From positions 1,364,001 through 1,428,000 of the forward strand of contig NZ_JNCK01000001.1 of NCBI RefSeq assembly GCF_000731955.1: a stretch of DNA of 64,000 bases, given 5' to 3'. How positions within the stretch are numbered: the stretch's first letter is position 1; each line of letters opens with the position of its first letter. A model generated the notes under the pieces. That model made no database searches, had not been told where the DNA came from, and was given only the letters and a program-made list of their open reading frames with translations. This DNA is from Halomonas zincidurans B6 (GTDB taxonomy: Bacteria; Pseudomonadota; Gammaproteobacteria; Pseudomonadales; Halomonadaceae). Below are positions 15,883 through 24,759 of this stretch, in pieces. A program made the position numbers and the translations under genes.

Positions 15883-17796
15883 ATGAGCGCATACCGGACC
15901 GAATACCAGCGATCGATCGAGCAGCCCGAAGCATTCTGGGCCGAGCAGGCGCAGCGTATTTCCTGGTTCCGCCAGCCCCATGAAATTCTCGGCTTTGACA
16001 GGCAAGGGCATGCGCGCTGGTATGGCGACGGCGAAATGAATACCTGCCATGTGGCGCTCGATCATCATGTCGCCGAGGGGCGCGGCGACCAGCCCGCCAT
16101 ACACTGGGATTCGCCGGTAACCGCAGGCAAGCGCACGCTGAGCTATCGGGAATTGCGCGACGAGGTGGCGCTGTTCGCCGGCGGGCTGGCCTCGCTGGGC
16201 GTGGGCAAGGGCGATCGGGTGGTGATCTACATGCCGATGGTCCCCGAGGCGCTGATCGCCATGTTCGCCTGTGCCCGGCTGGGCGCCGTGCATTCGGTGG
16301 TGTTCGGCGGATTCGCGGCGCATGAGCTCGCCGTACGCATCGAGGACGCCGAGCCGCGGGTGATCATCGCCGCTTCCTGTGGCGTCGAGGTCGACCGGAT
16401 CATCGCCTACAAGCCGATCGTCGACGAGGCGCTGACGCGTAGCCGCCATCGTCCCGAGGCCTGCGTAATCCTGCAGCGCGATTCGCTGCGTGCGCAGCTC
16501 AATGACAGCGATCACGACTGGCAGGCGCTGGTGGCGGATGCTTCGCCCGCCGACTGCGTCGCCGTCAATGCCCGCGATCCGCTGTACATCCTGTACACCT
16601 CGGGAACCACCGGCAAGCCCAAGGGCGTGGTGCGCGACAATGGCGGGCATGCGGTGGCGCTGCACTACTCGATGGAGCGCGTCTATGGCATGACGCCCGG
16701 CGAGGTATTCTTCTCGGCCTCGGACGTCGGCTGGGTCGTCGGCCACTCCTACATCGTCTACGCTCCGCTGATCTACGGCTGCACCACGCTGGTCTACGAG
16801 GGCAAGCCGGTACGGACCCCCGATGCCGGGGCTTTCTGGCGCCTGATCGAGGAGTACCGAGTGCGGGCCTTCTTTACCGCGCCGACCGCCTTTCGCGCGA
16901 TCAAGAAGGAAGACCCCGATGGCCGGCGGTTGGAGGGGCATGACATTTCTTGCCTGAGGACGCTGTTCCTGGCCGGCGAACGGCTCGATCCGCCGACCTT
17001 TCATTGGCTGGAGGAGCTGTTGTCGGTGCCGATCGTCGATCACTGGTGGCAGACCGAGACCGGCTGGCCGATCGTTGCCAACCTGCAGGGCCTGGAGCCG
17101 ATGCCGGCCAAGGCCGGCTCGGCGACGCTGCCGGTTCCCGGGTTCGATGTGGCCGTGTTGAACGCCCAGGGCGAGCCGGCCGGCATCGGCGAGCAGGGTA
17201 GCGTGGCGATTCGCGAGCCGATGCCGCCGGGCTGTCTGGCGGGGATATGGCGCGATCCGCAGCGCTTTCAGCGTGCCTACATGGCGGCTTTCCCGGGCTA
17301 CTACCTGAGCGGCGACGGCGGCTATTTTGACAAGGATGGCTATCTGTTCATCATGGGGCGCAGCGATGACGTCATCAATGTCGCCGGGCACCGCCTGTCC
17401 ACCGGCGAGATGGAGGAGGTCGTCGGCTCGCACGCCGCGGTGGCCGAGTGTGCGGTCATCGGCATCCAGGACGCATTGAAAGGGCAGGTGCCGATCGCCC
17501 TGGTGATCCCCAAGGACGGCTTCGATGGCGATGTCACGGCACTCGAGCGCGAGCTGGTCGCGCTGGTGCGCGAGCGGATCGGGGCCATTGCCAGCCTGCG
17601 TCAGGCGCTGGTGGTTGCGCGGTTGCCCAAGACCCGCTCGGGCAAGATCCTGCGCAAGCTATTGCGCAACATCGCCGATGGTGAGTCCTACGGCGTTCCC
17701 TCGACCATCGACGATCCGGCCAGCCTGCAGGACGTTCACGAGGCGATGGTGGCGGGCGAGGTGGGCACCGCGCATCGCGCGCAGCAGAGCGGTTAG
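15883..17796 (+). CDS. prpE: Propionyl-CoA synthetase (PrpE-type acyl-CoA ligase)
   Basis: AMP-forming ligase activating propionate (and probably acetate) with CoA. The 637-residue protein carries the N-terminal ACAS domain (YRTEYQRSIEQPEAFWAEQA), the AMP-binding loop YTSGTTGKPKGVVRDNGGH, WWQTETGWP, the hinge GRSDDVINVAGHRLSTGEMEE, and the catalytic lysine near the end in RLPKTRSGKILRKL. The RDNGGHAVAL and SDVGWVVGHSYIVYAPL segments are typical of PrpE rather than Acs. It is not in a prpBCD cluster here. ATG 15883 gives the normal family start. A mobile-element-like segment begins 15 bases after its stop. Confidence 0.88.
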   Translation: MSAYRTEYQRSIEQPEAFWAEQAQRISWFRQPHEILGFDRQGHARWYGDGEMNTCHVALDHHVAEGRGDQPAIHWDSPVTAGKRTLSYRELRDEVALFAGGLASLGVGKGDRVVIYMPMVPEALIAMFACARLGAVHSVVFGGFAAHELAVRIEDAEPRVIIAASCGVEVDRIIAYKPIVDEALTRSRHRPEACVILQRDSLRAQLNDSDHDWQALVADASPADCVAVNARDPLYILYTSGTTGKPKGVVRDNGGHAVALHYSMERVYGMTPGEVFFSASDVGWVVGHSYIVYAPLIYGCTTLVYEGKPVRTPDAGAFWRLIEEYRVRAFFTAPTAFRAIKKEDPDGRRLEGHDISCLRTLFLAGERLDPPTFHWLEELLSVPIVDHWWQTETGWPIVANLQGLEPMPAKAGSATLPVPGFDVAVLNAQGEPAGIGEQGSVAIREPMPPGCLAGIWRDPQRFQRAYMAAFPGYYLSGDGGYFDKDGYLFIMGRSDDVINVAGHRLSTGEMEEVVGSHAAVAECAVIGIQDALKGQVPIALVIPKDGFDGDVTALERELVALVRERIGAIASLRQALVVARLPKTRSGKILRKLLRNIADGESYGVPSTIDDPASLQDVHEAMVAGEVGTAHRAQQSG

Positions 17797-17811
17797 GCGC
17801 CGGAGGGTCTG

Positions 17812-17975
17812 CAGGGCAATCGCCGTTAGCGTTTCGCTCGGGGCTGATCCGTCGATAAGCCTGCGAGGAGGCGCTGTAAATACCTCCCTGTACGCTACCG
17901 ACGCCATCCATGGCGTCGGACCTCCTCTTCGGCTTATCCCCGGCGCCCCTCGTCAGTTCAACTGCGATTGCCCTG
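17812..17975. mobile_element. 164-bp MITE-like element with ISAs1-type ends
   Basis: The left end CAGGGCAATCGCCGTTAG (17812 on) matches the inverse of the right end (17958-17975), with CAGGGCAATCGC identical. Both resemble the ends of the neighbouring IS. Flanks are GGAGGGTCTG (17802-17811) and GGAGGGGCTG (17976-17985), a likely 10-bp target duplication with one mismatch. It codes for nothing. Inside lie a larger inverted repeat (GATAAGCC...GAGGAGG against CCTCCTC...GGCTTATC, about 17855-17938) and a small one, CCGACGCCATCCATGGCGTCGG. Probably a non-autonomous passenger of an ISAs1-family transposase. Confidence 0.7.
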
Positions 17976-17986
17976 GGAGGGGCTGG

Positions 17987-19224
17987 CAGGGCAATCGCAC
18001 GTAGCGATCTATTCTCATTCAAGGCCCAGCAGATGAGCCCGGTATTCATCTGACGTCGCTGCGATGATCCGCTTGGTCTTGAAGCTGCCTTTGCGCTTCG
18101 CCGGATCCAGGCGGATCAGGTTGAGGGTCAGGCGCTTGAGGATGGCTAAGTTGTGCGCCGCATGGCCCGTGCGGGCTCGCATCTGATCATCAGCAAACGT
18201 CACGTCAAGACACCAGTGCACGCGGTCCTCAATCCCCCAGTGCTGACGGACTGCCGCGGCCAGTTGCTCGGCATCGGGCACCAGGCTGCAGATGTAGTAA
18301 CGCCGTTCCCGGGTCATCCTGCCCTGCCTCTCGCGTGTCGATTCGATGACCGCAAAGCAACGCAGGTCCGGCCAGCGCGTGGGGGCGGGCAAGCATTCCA
18401 ACGCATCAAAGACGTAGCAGCGGCGCGTTTCCAGCCGTCCGTGATCCTTGCTGACCGCTTCGCTGACGTGATGGGGCGTCTTGTCCGGCGGCGCTGACTG
18501 GAACAGCTCGAAAAAGTCGTTTATCGCCGCATTGAGCTGTGGCTGATTATCCTTCACTGCCAGCACATAGTCCGCCCCACGGTCGCGAATCGCCTGCGCG
18601 ATGCTGGGTTGGGTCCCCATGGCATCGATCGTCACGATACATCCCTCCAGGGCCAACGTGGCCAGCAGCTCCGGAATGGCGGTCTTCTCGTTCGACTTGG
18701 CCGGTGTCGCCTGCTGGCCGAGGATGACCCCGGCAGCCGCCGCGAACGCGCTGACCCAAGCGGCGCAACAGATCGTGAAGGCCGCCGACCGCCGGCTGGT
18801 TTTGCCATCCAACGCGACGACCTGGGGCGAGAGGCCAGGCAGCGCCCCCGCCACCCAGCAACGGAAGGCATGCTCGAACTCCTTGGGGTCCATCAAACCA
18901 AAGAGGCGTGCGAAGGTATCATGTGATGGGATGCCGTTGGGTAAGGAGAGATGCTGGCGTAACCAGGCTTGCTTCTCTTGGGCCCAGAGCTCGATCTCCT
19001 CGAAGGTATCGGCGCCGACCAGGATGCCACAGGCCGCCACGGTGAGCACTTCCGGCAAGGAGTGCTGGACCTTGTTGGACTGGCGAGGATCGGTAACGGA
19101 GACGAAGACATCCATGAGAGGCTGTGAAGACTGAGGCATAGTGACGCTCGAACCAAATGCCTAGTAATACCGGCCCGCTCTAATTTCTTCAAATGCGATC
19201 GATTACCGACGTGCGATCGCCCTG
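17987..19224 (-). mobile_element. Complete ISAs1-family insertion sequence, about 1.24 kb
   Basis: The ends are CAGGGCAATCGCACGTAGCG (from 17987) and, inverted, CAGGGCGATCGCACGTCGG (ending 19224), so terminal inverted repeats of about 16-18 bases with few mismatches. It holds a single transposase gene on the minus strand. The flanks GAGGGGCTGG (17977-17986) and GCGGGGCTGG (19225-19234) match at nine of ten bases, a likely 10-bp target duplication. Size, one gene and end sequence fit the ISAs1 family. Confidence 0.85.
18015..19139 (-). CDS. ISAs1-family DDE transposase
   Basis: A 374-residue transposase. The N-terminal region (about 1-95) has the family HDTFARLFGLMDPKEFEHAF block. The catalytic residues appear intact: Asp in VVALDGKTS, Asp in IVTIDAMGTQPSIAQAI, and Glu in HWGIEDRVHWCLDVTFADD. 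One oddity: after GKTSRRS the text AAFTICCAAW stands where relatives usually have a segment ending in LHLVSAFA. This DNA reads in a more family-like way in a neighbouring frame, suggesting two compensating small indels. Whether the enzyme still works is unclear. Confidence 0.92.
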   Translation of the reverse strand: MPQSSQPLMDVFVSVTDPRQSNKVQHSLPEVLTVAACGILVGADTFEEIELWAQEKQAWLRQHLSLPNGIPSHDTFARLFGLMDPKEFEHAFRCWVAGALPGLSPQVVALDGKTSRRSAAFTICCAAWVSAFAAAAGVILGQQATPAKSNEKTAIPELLATLALEGCIVTIDAMGTQPSIAQAIRDRGADYVLAVKDNQPQLNAAINDFFELFQSAPPDKTPHHVSEAVSKDHGRLETRRCYVFDALECLPAPTRWPDLRCFAVIESTRERQGRMTRERRYYICSLVPDAEQLAAAVRQHWGIEDRVHWCLDVTFADDQMRARTGHAAHNLAILKRLTLNLIRLDPAKRKGSFKTKRIIAATSDEYRAHLLGLE

Positions 19225-19300
19225 GCGGGGCTGGCGAGAAACTGCGCGAGCGGTGCTTACGTGCTAATATCCGGGCAAATTTTCCAAGCAAGTCCTGCCC

Positions 19301-19765
19301 ATGCCCACGCTCAAGATCATTGTCGGCACCGTCTACGGCGGTGCCCTGGATGTCGCCGAACAGGTCAAGCCGCTCTTCGAGCAGGCCGGCTATGAGGTTT
19401 CAATCCTCGAACAGCCGACGCTCGCCGACATTACCGATCAAGCCGCCGACCTGACCCTGTTCTGCGTCTCGACGACCGGCAGCGGCGATTATCCCGGCGG
19501 CATTACGCCGTTCGCCCGCGCGATCAACGAGCAGCATCCTATGCTCGGCGAGCTGCGTTACGGACTGATCGCGCTGGGTGACAGCTCCTATGGCGACACC
19601 TTCTGTGGCGGCGGGCGCAGTCTCGATGCGCTGCTCGAGGACCACGGCGCTCAGCGCATCGGCGAGCGACTCGAGGTCGATGCCATGGAAACCTTCATGG
19701 CCGACGATGCCGCCGTGCCCTGGGTCGAGGCGTGGATCGACGAAAACGGTCTGCGCAGCGAATGA
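19301..19765 (+). CDS. Flavodoxin (MioC/YqcA-like)
   Basis: A 154-residue short-chain flavodoxin, an FMN-binding electron carrier. The phosphate loop appears as GTVYGGALDVAE near residue 9, with the flavin-binding loops STTGSGDYPGG and LGDSSYGDTFCGGG further on. It fits the MioC/YqcA group, not the long-chain NifF group. Its electron partner cannot be inferred. It is followed after 16 bases by a small membrane-protein gene, probably in one transcript. Confidence 0.88.
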   Translation: MPTLKIIVGTVYGGALDVAEQVKPLFEQAGYEVSILEQPTLADITDQAADLTLFCVSTTGSGDYPGGITPFARAINEQHPMLGELRYGLIALGDSSYGDTFCGGGRSLDALLEDHGAQRIGERLEVDAMETFMADDAAVPWVEAWIDENGLRSE

Positions 19766-19781
19766 CGACGGGGTGCCAGCA

Positions 19782-20162
19782 ATGACGACTCGCGTCATGA
19801 CCGCCGAACGGGTCAGCATCCTCGTCGGCATCCTGATCGCCATGCTGACGACCTTGCTGCGCTATGTCGCCAACGGCGTGGCGCAAGATCGCTTGATCCT
19901 GTTGTGCATCGCCGCCGTGGTGGTCCTGGGGGTCGCCGTGGCCTCCTGGCGATTGCTTGACGCCGGCGCGCGCCAGCGCTTGCCGGTGTTGCTGGGGCGG
20001 ATGGGCGTGGCCATGCTCTCGAGCCTGCTGGTGGTCGCGGTATGGCAGGGCCTCCAGGGCGGGATGGCCAATCTCGACGGCCTGGCCGTGCTCTCGCACG
20101 GCACGGCGCTGGGGCTGCTGATTCATGCCCTGGCGTCGGGCTGGCGCCGCAAGCGCGCCTGA
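19782..20162 (+). CDS. Small hypothetical membrane protein
   Basis: A 126-residue protein with about four hydrophobic helices (around residues 11-28, 38-55, 68-90, 98-118) and a basic C-terminus (SGWRRKRA). No known domain recognised. ATG 19782 is chosen because it begins right after the flavodoxin stop and directly before the first helix; the same frame is open upstream inside the flavodoxin gene. A strong terminator follows it. Confidence 0.65.
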   Translation: MTTRVMTAERVSILVGILIAMLTTLLRYVANGVAQDRLILLCIAAVVVLGVAVASWRLLDAGARQRLPVLLGRMGVAMLSSLLVVAVWQGLQGGMANLDGLAVLSHGTALGLLIHALASGWRRKRA

Positions 20163-20185
20163 TCGCTCGCTGGGTCATTCATCAA

Positions 20186-20210
20186 GGCCGGCCGCTGGCG
20201 GCCGGTTTTT
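20186..20210 (+). terminator. Rho-independent terminator after the small membrane-protein gene
   Basis: CCGGCCGC and GCGGCCGG form a GC-rich hairpin with a short loop (20188-20205), followed by five Ts (20206-20210). It lies 25 bases after the stop codon, in front of the convergent ppnN gene. Confidence 0.88.
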
Positions 20211-20257
20211 GCATTGAGGCGACAAAGCGCTCAGAAAAGGCCGCGATTTGCGGCTTC

Positions 20258-21622
20258 CTAGCCCAGCGTGTAGCAAGGAACGTAGTGACTGCCGGGCAGC
20301 TTCATGCGCCCCTGGGCGACGAATGAATTGAGCAGGGCATCCAGCCGCGCCATCAGTTCGGCCTCGGCGTGCAGCCGGAAAGGGCCGTGCGCCTCGATGG
20401 CGCGAATGCCGGGTTCCTTGACGTTGCCGGCGACGATGCCCGAGAACGCCCGGCGCAGATTGGCGGCGAGTTCATGGATCGGCTGGTCGTGATGGAGCTG
20501 CAGGGCGGCCATGGCCTCATGGGTGGGCTCGAAGGGCTGCTGGAAGCCGGGCTGCACGTTGAGGCGCCAGTTGTAGTAGAAGGCGTCGTTGTGCGCGCGA
20601 CGGAATTCGGTGACCTCGTCGATTCCCTTGCGCATGGCGCGAGCCACCTTGGCCGGGTCGTCGATGATGATGCGATAGCGCTGGCAGACCTCATCACCCA
20701 GCGTATAGCGCAGGAATTCATCGATGCGCTTGAAGTAGTCGGCGGCGCTCGGCGGGCCGCTGAAGATGACCGGGAACGGCGTGTCGGCGTTCTCCGGGTG
20801 CAACAGGATGCCCAGCAGGTAGAGCGCTTCCTCGGCGGTGCCCACGCCGCCGGGAAAGATGATGATGCCATGACCGACGCGCACGAACGCCTCGAGCCGC
20901 TTCTCGATGTCGGGCATCACCACCAGTTCGTTGACGATCGGGTTGGGCGACTCGGCGGCGATGATCCCGGGCTCGGAAATGCCCAAGTAGCGGCCATGCC
21001 TGCGACGTTGCTTGGCGTGCGCGACGTTGGCGCCCTTCATGGGGCCCTTCATGGCGCCGGGGCCGCAGCCGGTGCAGATATCCAGATCGCGCAGTCCCAG
21101 ATGATAGCCGACATCCTTGGTGTAGTCGTACTCCTCGCGCGAGATCGAGTGGCCGCCCCAGCACACCACCAGGCTGGGCTCGCGGGACGGCTTGAGCGTG
21201 CCGGCGTTGCGCAGGATATGAAAGACCGCGTTGGTGGTGCCGTCGCCGGTCGTCAGGTCGAAGCGCGAGTGCTGCTGGATCTCGTTGAAGACATACACGA
21301 TGTCGCGCAGGATCGCCGACAGGTGTTCGCGGATACCGCGGATCATGCGGCCGTCGACGAACGCCTCGGCGGGGGCATTGGTGAGCTTGAGGCGGATGCC
21401 GCGATCCTGCTGCAGCACCTCGATATCGAAATCGCGATAGGCTTCCATTACCGCCAGCCCATCGTCGGTCGGCGAGCCGCAGTTGAGCACCGCCAGGGCG
21501 CAGCGGCGCAACAGATCGTGAAGGCCGTTGGCCGACGTGTCGCGCAGGCGGTTGACCTCCTGCTGAGACAGCACCTCGAGGCTGCCTTCCGGGGAAATCG
21601 TGGTTGAAATCGTTTCCGGCAT
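20258..21622 (-). CDS. ppnN: PpnN, nucleotide 5'-monophosphate nucleosidase (LOG family)
   Basis: Cleaves nucleoside monophosphates to base and ribose-5-phosphate and is controlled by (p)ppGpp in E. coli (formerly YgdH). The 454-residue product matches the E. coli length. The LOG-family signature FPGGVGTAEEALYLLG is present with the upstream TGCGPGAMKGPMKGA block, and PpnN-specific N- and C-terminal domains surround the catalytic core. Start ATG 21622, with AAGGAAC upstream, gives the usual MPETIS-like N-terminus; the frame is open further back without similarity. Confidence 0.93.
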   Translation of the reverse strand: MPETISTTISPEGSLEVLSQQEVNRLRDTSANGLHDLLRRCALAVLNCGSPTDDGLAVMEAYRDFDIEVLQQDRGIRLKLTNAPAEAFVDGRMIRGIREHLSAILRDIVYVFNEIQQHSRFDLTTGDGTTNAVFHILRNAGTLKPSREPSLVVCWGGHSISREEYDYTKDVGYHLGLRDLDICTGCGPGAMKGPMKGANVAHAKQRRRHGRYLGISEPGIIAAESPNPIVNELVVMPDIEKRLEAFVRVGHGIIIFPGGVGTAEEALYLLGILLHPENADTPFPVIFSGPPSAADYFKRIDEFLRYTLGDEVCQRYRIIIDDPAKVARAMRKGIDEVTEFRRAHNDAFYYNWRLNVQPGFQQPFEPTHEAMAALQLHHDQPIHELAANLRRAFSGIVAGNVKEPGIRAIEAHGPFRLHAEAELMARLDALLNSFVAQGRMKLPGSHYVPCYTLG

Positions 21623-22008
21623 TAGCGGTTCCTTGTCATGCCTGCAATACAGGTCGCGGCGCATACGGCGTCGTTCCATGAATGAAAGTTCCATACGGGC
21701 GCGGTCAGCGACGTCCCGCTCCATTGACCATCGTACTGGCTCGAGCATCTCGGCGAGCGTCGAGATGCGAGCCGGTCGCGACAGCGGTTTTTACCTGAGC
21801 GTAGTTCTTGCGTAGTGCTTGCATAGCGCCTGTCGAACGATGCTAACACGCCGGTGTCCCGGCCGCAGCGCTGCGCCGTGGGGCCATTCTTTGCTAAGAT
21901 AGCGCCCGGCATGTCATCTGACGGCAACGAGGCCCGGGGTGCGCCCGTGTCGAGCCGTTGCCTGGCGCGCTGTGGTCAATGAAATTCCAGCGAGTGGTCG
22001 CCCGTTCC
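21623..22008. other. Divergent gap between ppnN and the LysR gene
   Basis: A 386-base region without a supported gene. It must carry the promoters of ppnN and of the LysR-family regulator. Short frames here are shadows with no family resemblance. CTTGCGTAGTGCTTGCATAG around 21806-21826 is a small imperfect direct repeat. Confidence 0.4.
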
Positions 22009-22926
22009 ATGTTCAATGCCCAGTATTTCCGTACGTTCATAACCCTGGTCGAAACCGGCAGCTTCACGCATACGGCACGGCGACTCGAGATGACCCAGCC
22101 CGGGGTCAGTCAGCACATTCGCAAGCTGGAGAACTATCTCGACAAGTCGCTGATCAATCGCTACGGGCGTCGCTTTACGCTTACCGAGGCCGGCCGGCGG
22201 GCTTACGATTACTCAGTTCGGCTGTTCGCCGAGCACGAGCATTTTCGCCACTCGCTGGATGACGAGTCGCTGGATTCGGGCGATTGTCGCGTCGCCTCGC
22301 CGGGCAGCATCGGACTGTTGTTCTATCCGTTCATTCTCGGTTATCAGCAGATGCATCCCGGGCTCACCGTCAGCTACAGTTTCGCCTTCAACGACGAGAT
22401 CATCCAGGACGTGGTGGCCGGCCGCTACGACCTGGGTATCGTCACCGAGGTGTTCAAGCACCCCGACCTGAAATTCGAGCCCTGGCATCAGGAGCCGCTG
22501 TGCCTGGTGGTGCCGGCCGATTTTACCGGTACCTCGCTGCAGGAGCTGATGGCGCTGGGCTTCATGAACTACTCGGACGGCATCAACTATGCCGGCCAGC
22601 TGCTGCGCGCCAATTTCGCCGGCGAGTTTCGCTCGATGAGTCACTTTCCGCGCCAGGGGCATACCAACGAGGTCGCCATGGTGCTCGACGCCGTCGCGCG
22701 CGGGCTGGGTTTCACCGTGGTCTCGCGGCCGGTGCTGGAGACCTCGCCCTGGCAGCGCCAGGTCAAGGCGTTGACGCTGCCGCATCAGGCCTACGAGTCG
22801 CTGTACATCGTCACCCAGGCGGGTACCGAGACGCCGAAGCGATACATGCAATTGCTCGACGATTTCCGCGAGGAGCGGCGAAACACGCTGTACGGGCTGG
22901 TCGAGGAGCCGGGATTCGATATCTGA
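22009..22926 (+). CDS. LysR-family transcriptional regulator
   Basis: A 305-residue regulator with an N-terminal winged helix-turn-helix (FRTFITLVETGSFTHTARRLE, then TQPGVSQHIRKLENYL) and a periplasmic-binding-like effector domain from about residue 90. I prefer ATG 22009, which puts the helix a few residues from the N-terminus as usual; in-frame ATGs at 21979 and 21958 are possible. LysR genes often control a divergent neighbour, here ppnN, but nothing in the sequence proves this. The ligand is unknown. Confidence 0.88.
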   Translation: MFNAQYFRTFITLVETGSFTHTARRLEMTQPGVSQHIRKLENYLDKSLINRYGRRFTLTEAGRRAYDYSVRLFAEHEHFRHSLDDESLDSGDCRVASPGSIGLLFYPFILGYQQMHPGLTVSYSFAFNDEIIQDVVAGRYDLGIVTEVFKHPDLKFEPWHQEPLCLVVPADFTGTSLQELMALGFMNYSDGINYAGQLLRANFAGEFRSMSHFPRQGHTNEVAMVLDAVARGLGFTVVSRPVLETSPWQRQVKALTLPHQAYESLYIVTQAGTETPKRYMQLLDDFREERRNTLYGLVEEPGFDI

Positions 22927-23019
22927 AGGACGACGAGCGCAAGCCGGCCTGCAAAAGCCGCTGAAGACCGAACCGAGCTCATCGTATGACAGCCTGTGGC
23001 CGGCATTCGGTTTGCGTCT

Positions 23020-23382
23020 TCAAGACGTTTGTCGGGTAGCTGCCTCGGCGATGTCGGCGAAGATCGTATCCAGCCTGGCGGCGATGTCGGACAGTGACTC
23101 GGCCTCGCCGGGGGTCTCCAGGCCCGCGATATAGGGCGAAAAGATCGCACTGGGCTGCTCGCTGTGCGGCGGTCTGGGTGGGGCCCACATCGGTCACGAT
23201 GCCCATGTTGTTGGCGGCAATCGCGCTCTTCAGCCGGCTCAGCAATGTCGCGTAGCTCTGTTGCGTTGGCATGACCTGCCAGCCGTCCGCCGGCCATCGC
23301 GTCTGCGCCATGCCGGGCGAGACCCCATTATCAGCATCAGAGCAAGGGCCCAGCGCAGGGCGCGCTTGTGGATGTCTCTCAT
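23020..23382 (-). pseudogene. DUF302-family periplasmic protein, broken by frameshift and internal deletion
   Basis: From ATG 23382 the frame starts like a signal peptide (KRALRWALALMLIMG). It then needs a shift, repaired by one extra base in the four-C run at 23323-23326, to read MAQTRWPADGWQVMP and LKSAIAANNMGIVTDVGPTQ, the DUF302 N-half. About 45 central residues are absent. In a third frame PSAIFSPYIAGLETPGEAES and a helical end follow, stopping at 23020. So one gene has both a small shift and a real deletion. It cannot make a normal product. Confidence 0.75.
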
Positions 23383-23553
23383 GACTGCATCTCATGGAGT
23401 GGCGAAAATGTGCGTTGCCAGTGACGCAACGCCGAAGGGTGTACGCCGAACGTGTTCGTAGGGCGCGGCGTATTGGGCGGATGGGAGATTGCCCACGAAG
23501 AACGAATGTCGCTGCGCCACGACCAAGACGGTGATCAATCGAGGGAGAGAGGC

Positions 23554-24759
23554 ATGACGTATTCGCGAGGCTTGCTGGTGGCGGTGTTGTCGCTGTTGCC
23601 AACCATGGGCCAGGCCTACGAGTTGTCCGACTGGGACTCGGTGACCGCGGCCGCCCGGGGGCAGACCGTGTACTGGAACGCCTGGGGCGGCGATCCGCGG
23701 ACCAATGCCTATATCGATTGGGTGGCCGAGCAGGTCGACCAGCGTTACGGCATCGATCTCGAGCACGTCAAAGTGGGCGATACCGGCGAGGCGGTGACCC
23801 GCGTGCTGGCCGAGAAGGCGGCGGATAACGAAGACCGAGGTGCGGTCGACCTGATCTGGCTCAACGGCGAGAACTTCGCCGCCATGAAGGAAAATGACCT
23901 GCTCTATGGTCCCTGGGCCGAGCGACTGCCCAATTTCTCGCTGACCGCCCCCGAGCAGAACCCCGAAGTGCGCGAGGACTTCACCTTGCCGGTCGAGGGG
24001 TACGAAGCGCCCTGGGGGCGTGCACAGCTCACCTTCTATTACGACAGTGGGCGTGTCGACGCGCCGCCGCGCAGCATTCCCGCGTTGCTCGACTGGGCCA
24101 AGGCGAACCCTGGGCGCTTCACCTATCCGCAGCCGCCGGCCTTTCTGGGCACGACCTTCCTCAAGCAGGCGTTGCTGGCATTGACCGAGCAGCGCGAGGC
24201 GCTCTATGCGCCGGTCGGCGAAGCCGATTTCGAGGCCGTCACCGCGCCGCTGTGGGACTACCTGGACCGCTTGCATCCTTATCTATGGCGCGAGGGCGAA
24301 CGCTTCCCCTCGGGCGGGCCTCAGATGCGCCAGCTGATGGGTGACGGGGCGCTGAGCCTGGCGTTCACCTTCACCCCCACGGCGCCGGCTGCCGGGGTGC
24401 TCGATTATCAACTACCGCCGACCACGCGCAGCTATATTCTCGACGGCGGCACGCTGGGCAACGTGCATTTCGTCGCCATTCCCTTCAATGCCCAGCACAA
24501 GGCCGGCGCGCTGACGATCGCCAACTTCCTGCTCTCGCCGGAGGCCCAGGCCCGCAAGCAGGATCTTGCGCTGTGGGGCGATGCCACGGTGCTGGACATG
24601 TCGCGCCTGAGCCCCGATCAGCGTGAGGCGTTCACCCGCGATGGCCGGGCTGCCGAGAGCCTGCCGCCGCCGTCGCTGGGCAAGACGCTGCGCGAACCCC
24701 ATCCCTCCTGGATCGAGCCCCTCGAGCAGGCCTGGCGGCAGCGTTACGGCGCGCAATGA
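23554..24759 (+). CDS. ynjB: YnjB-like ABC transporter substrate-binding protein
   Basis: A 401-residue periplasmic protein with a clear signal peptide (LLVAVLSLLPTMGQA, cut after about residue 21) and the YnjB pattern VYWNAWGGDPRTNAYIDWV near the mature start. AGGGAGAGAGG precedes ATG 23554. The gene stop overlaps the permease start (ATGA), and an ATPase follows, giving a complete ynjBCD set. The substrate of the E. coli system is not established (thiamine-like or metal-like compounds have been suggested), so none is assigned. Confidence 0.9.
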   Translation: MTYSRGLLVAVLSLLPTMGQAYELSDWDSVTAAARGQTVYWNAWGGDPRTNAYIDWVAEQVDQRYGIDLEHVKVGDTGEAVTRVLAEKAADNEDRGAVDLIWLNGENFAAMKENDLLYGPWAERLPNFSLTAPEQNPEVREDFTLPVEGYEAPWGRAQLTFYYDSGRVDAPPRSIPALLDWAKANPGRFTYPQPPAFLGTTFLKQALLALTEQREALYAPVGEADFEAVTAPLWDYLDRLHPYLWREGERFPSGGPQMRQLMGDGALSLAFTFTPTAPAAGVLDYQLPPTTRSYILDGGTLGNVHFVAIPFNAQHKAGALTIANFLLSPEAQARKQDLALWGDATVLDMSRLSPDQREAFTRDGRAAESLPPPSLGKTLREPHPSWIEPLEQAWRQRYGAQ

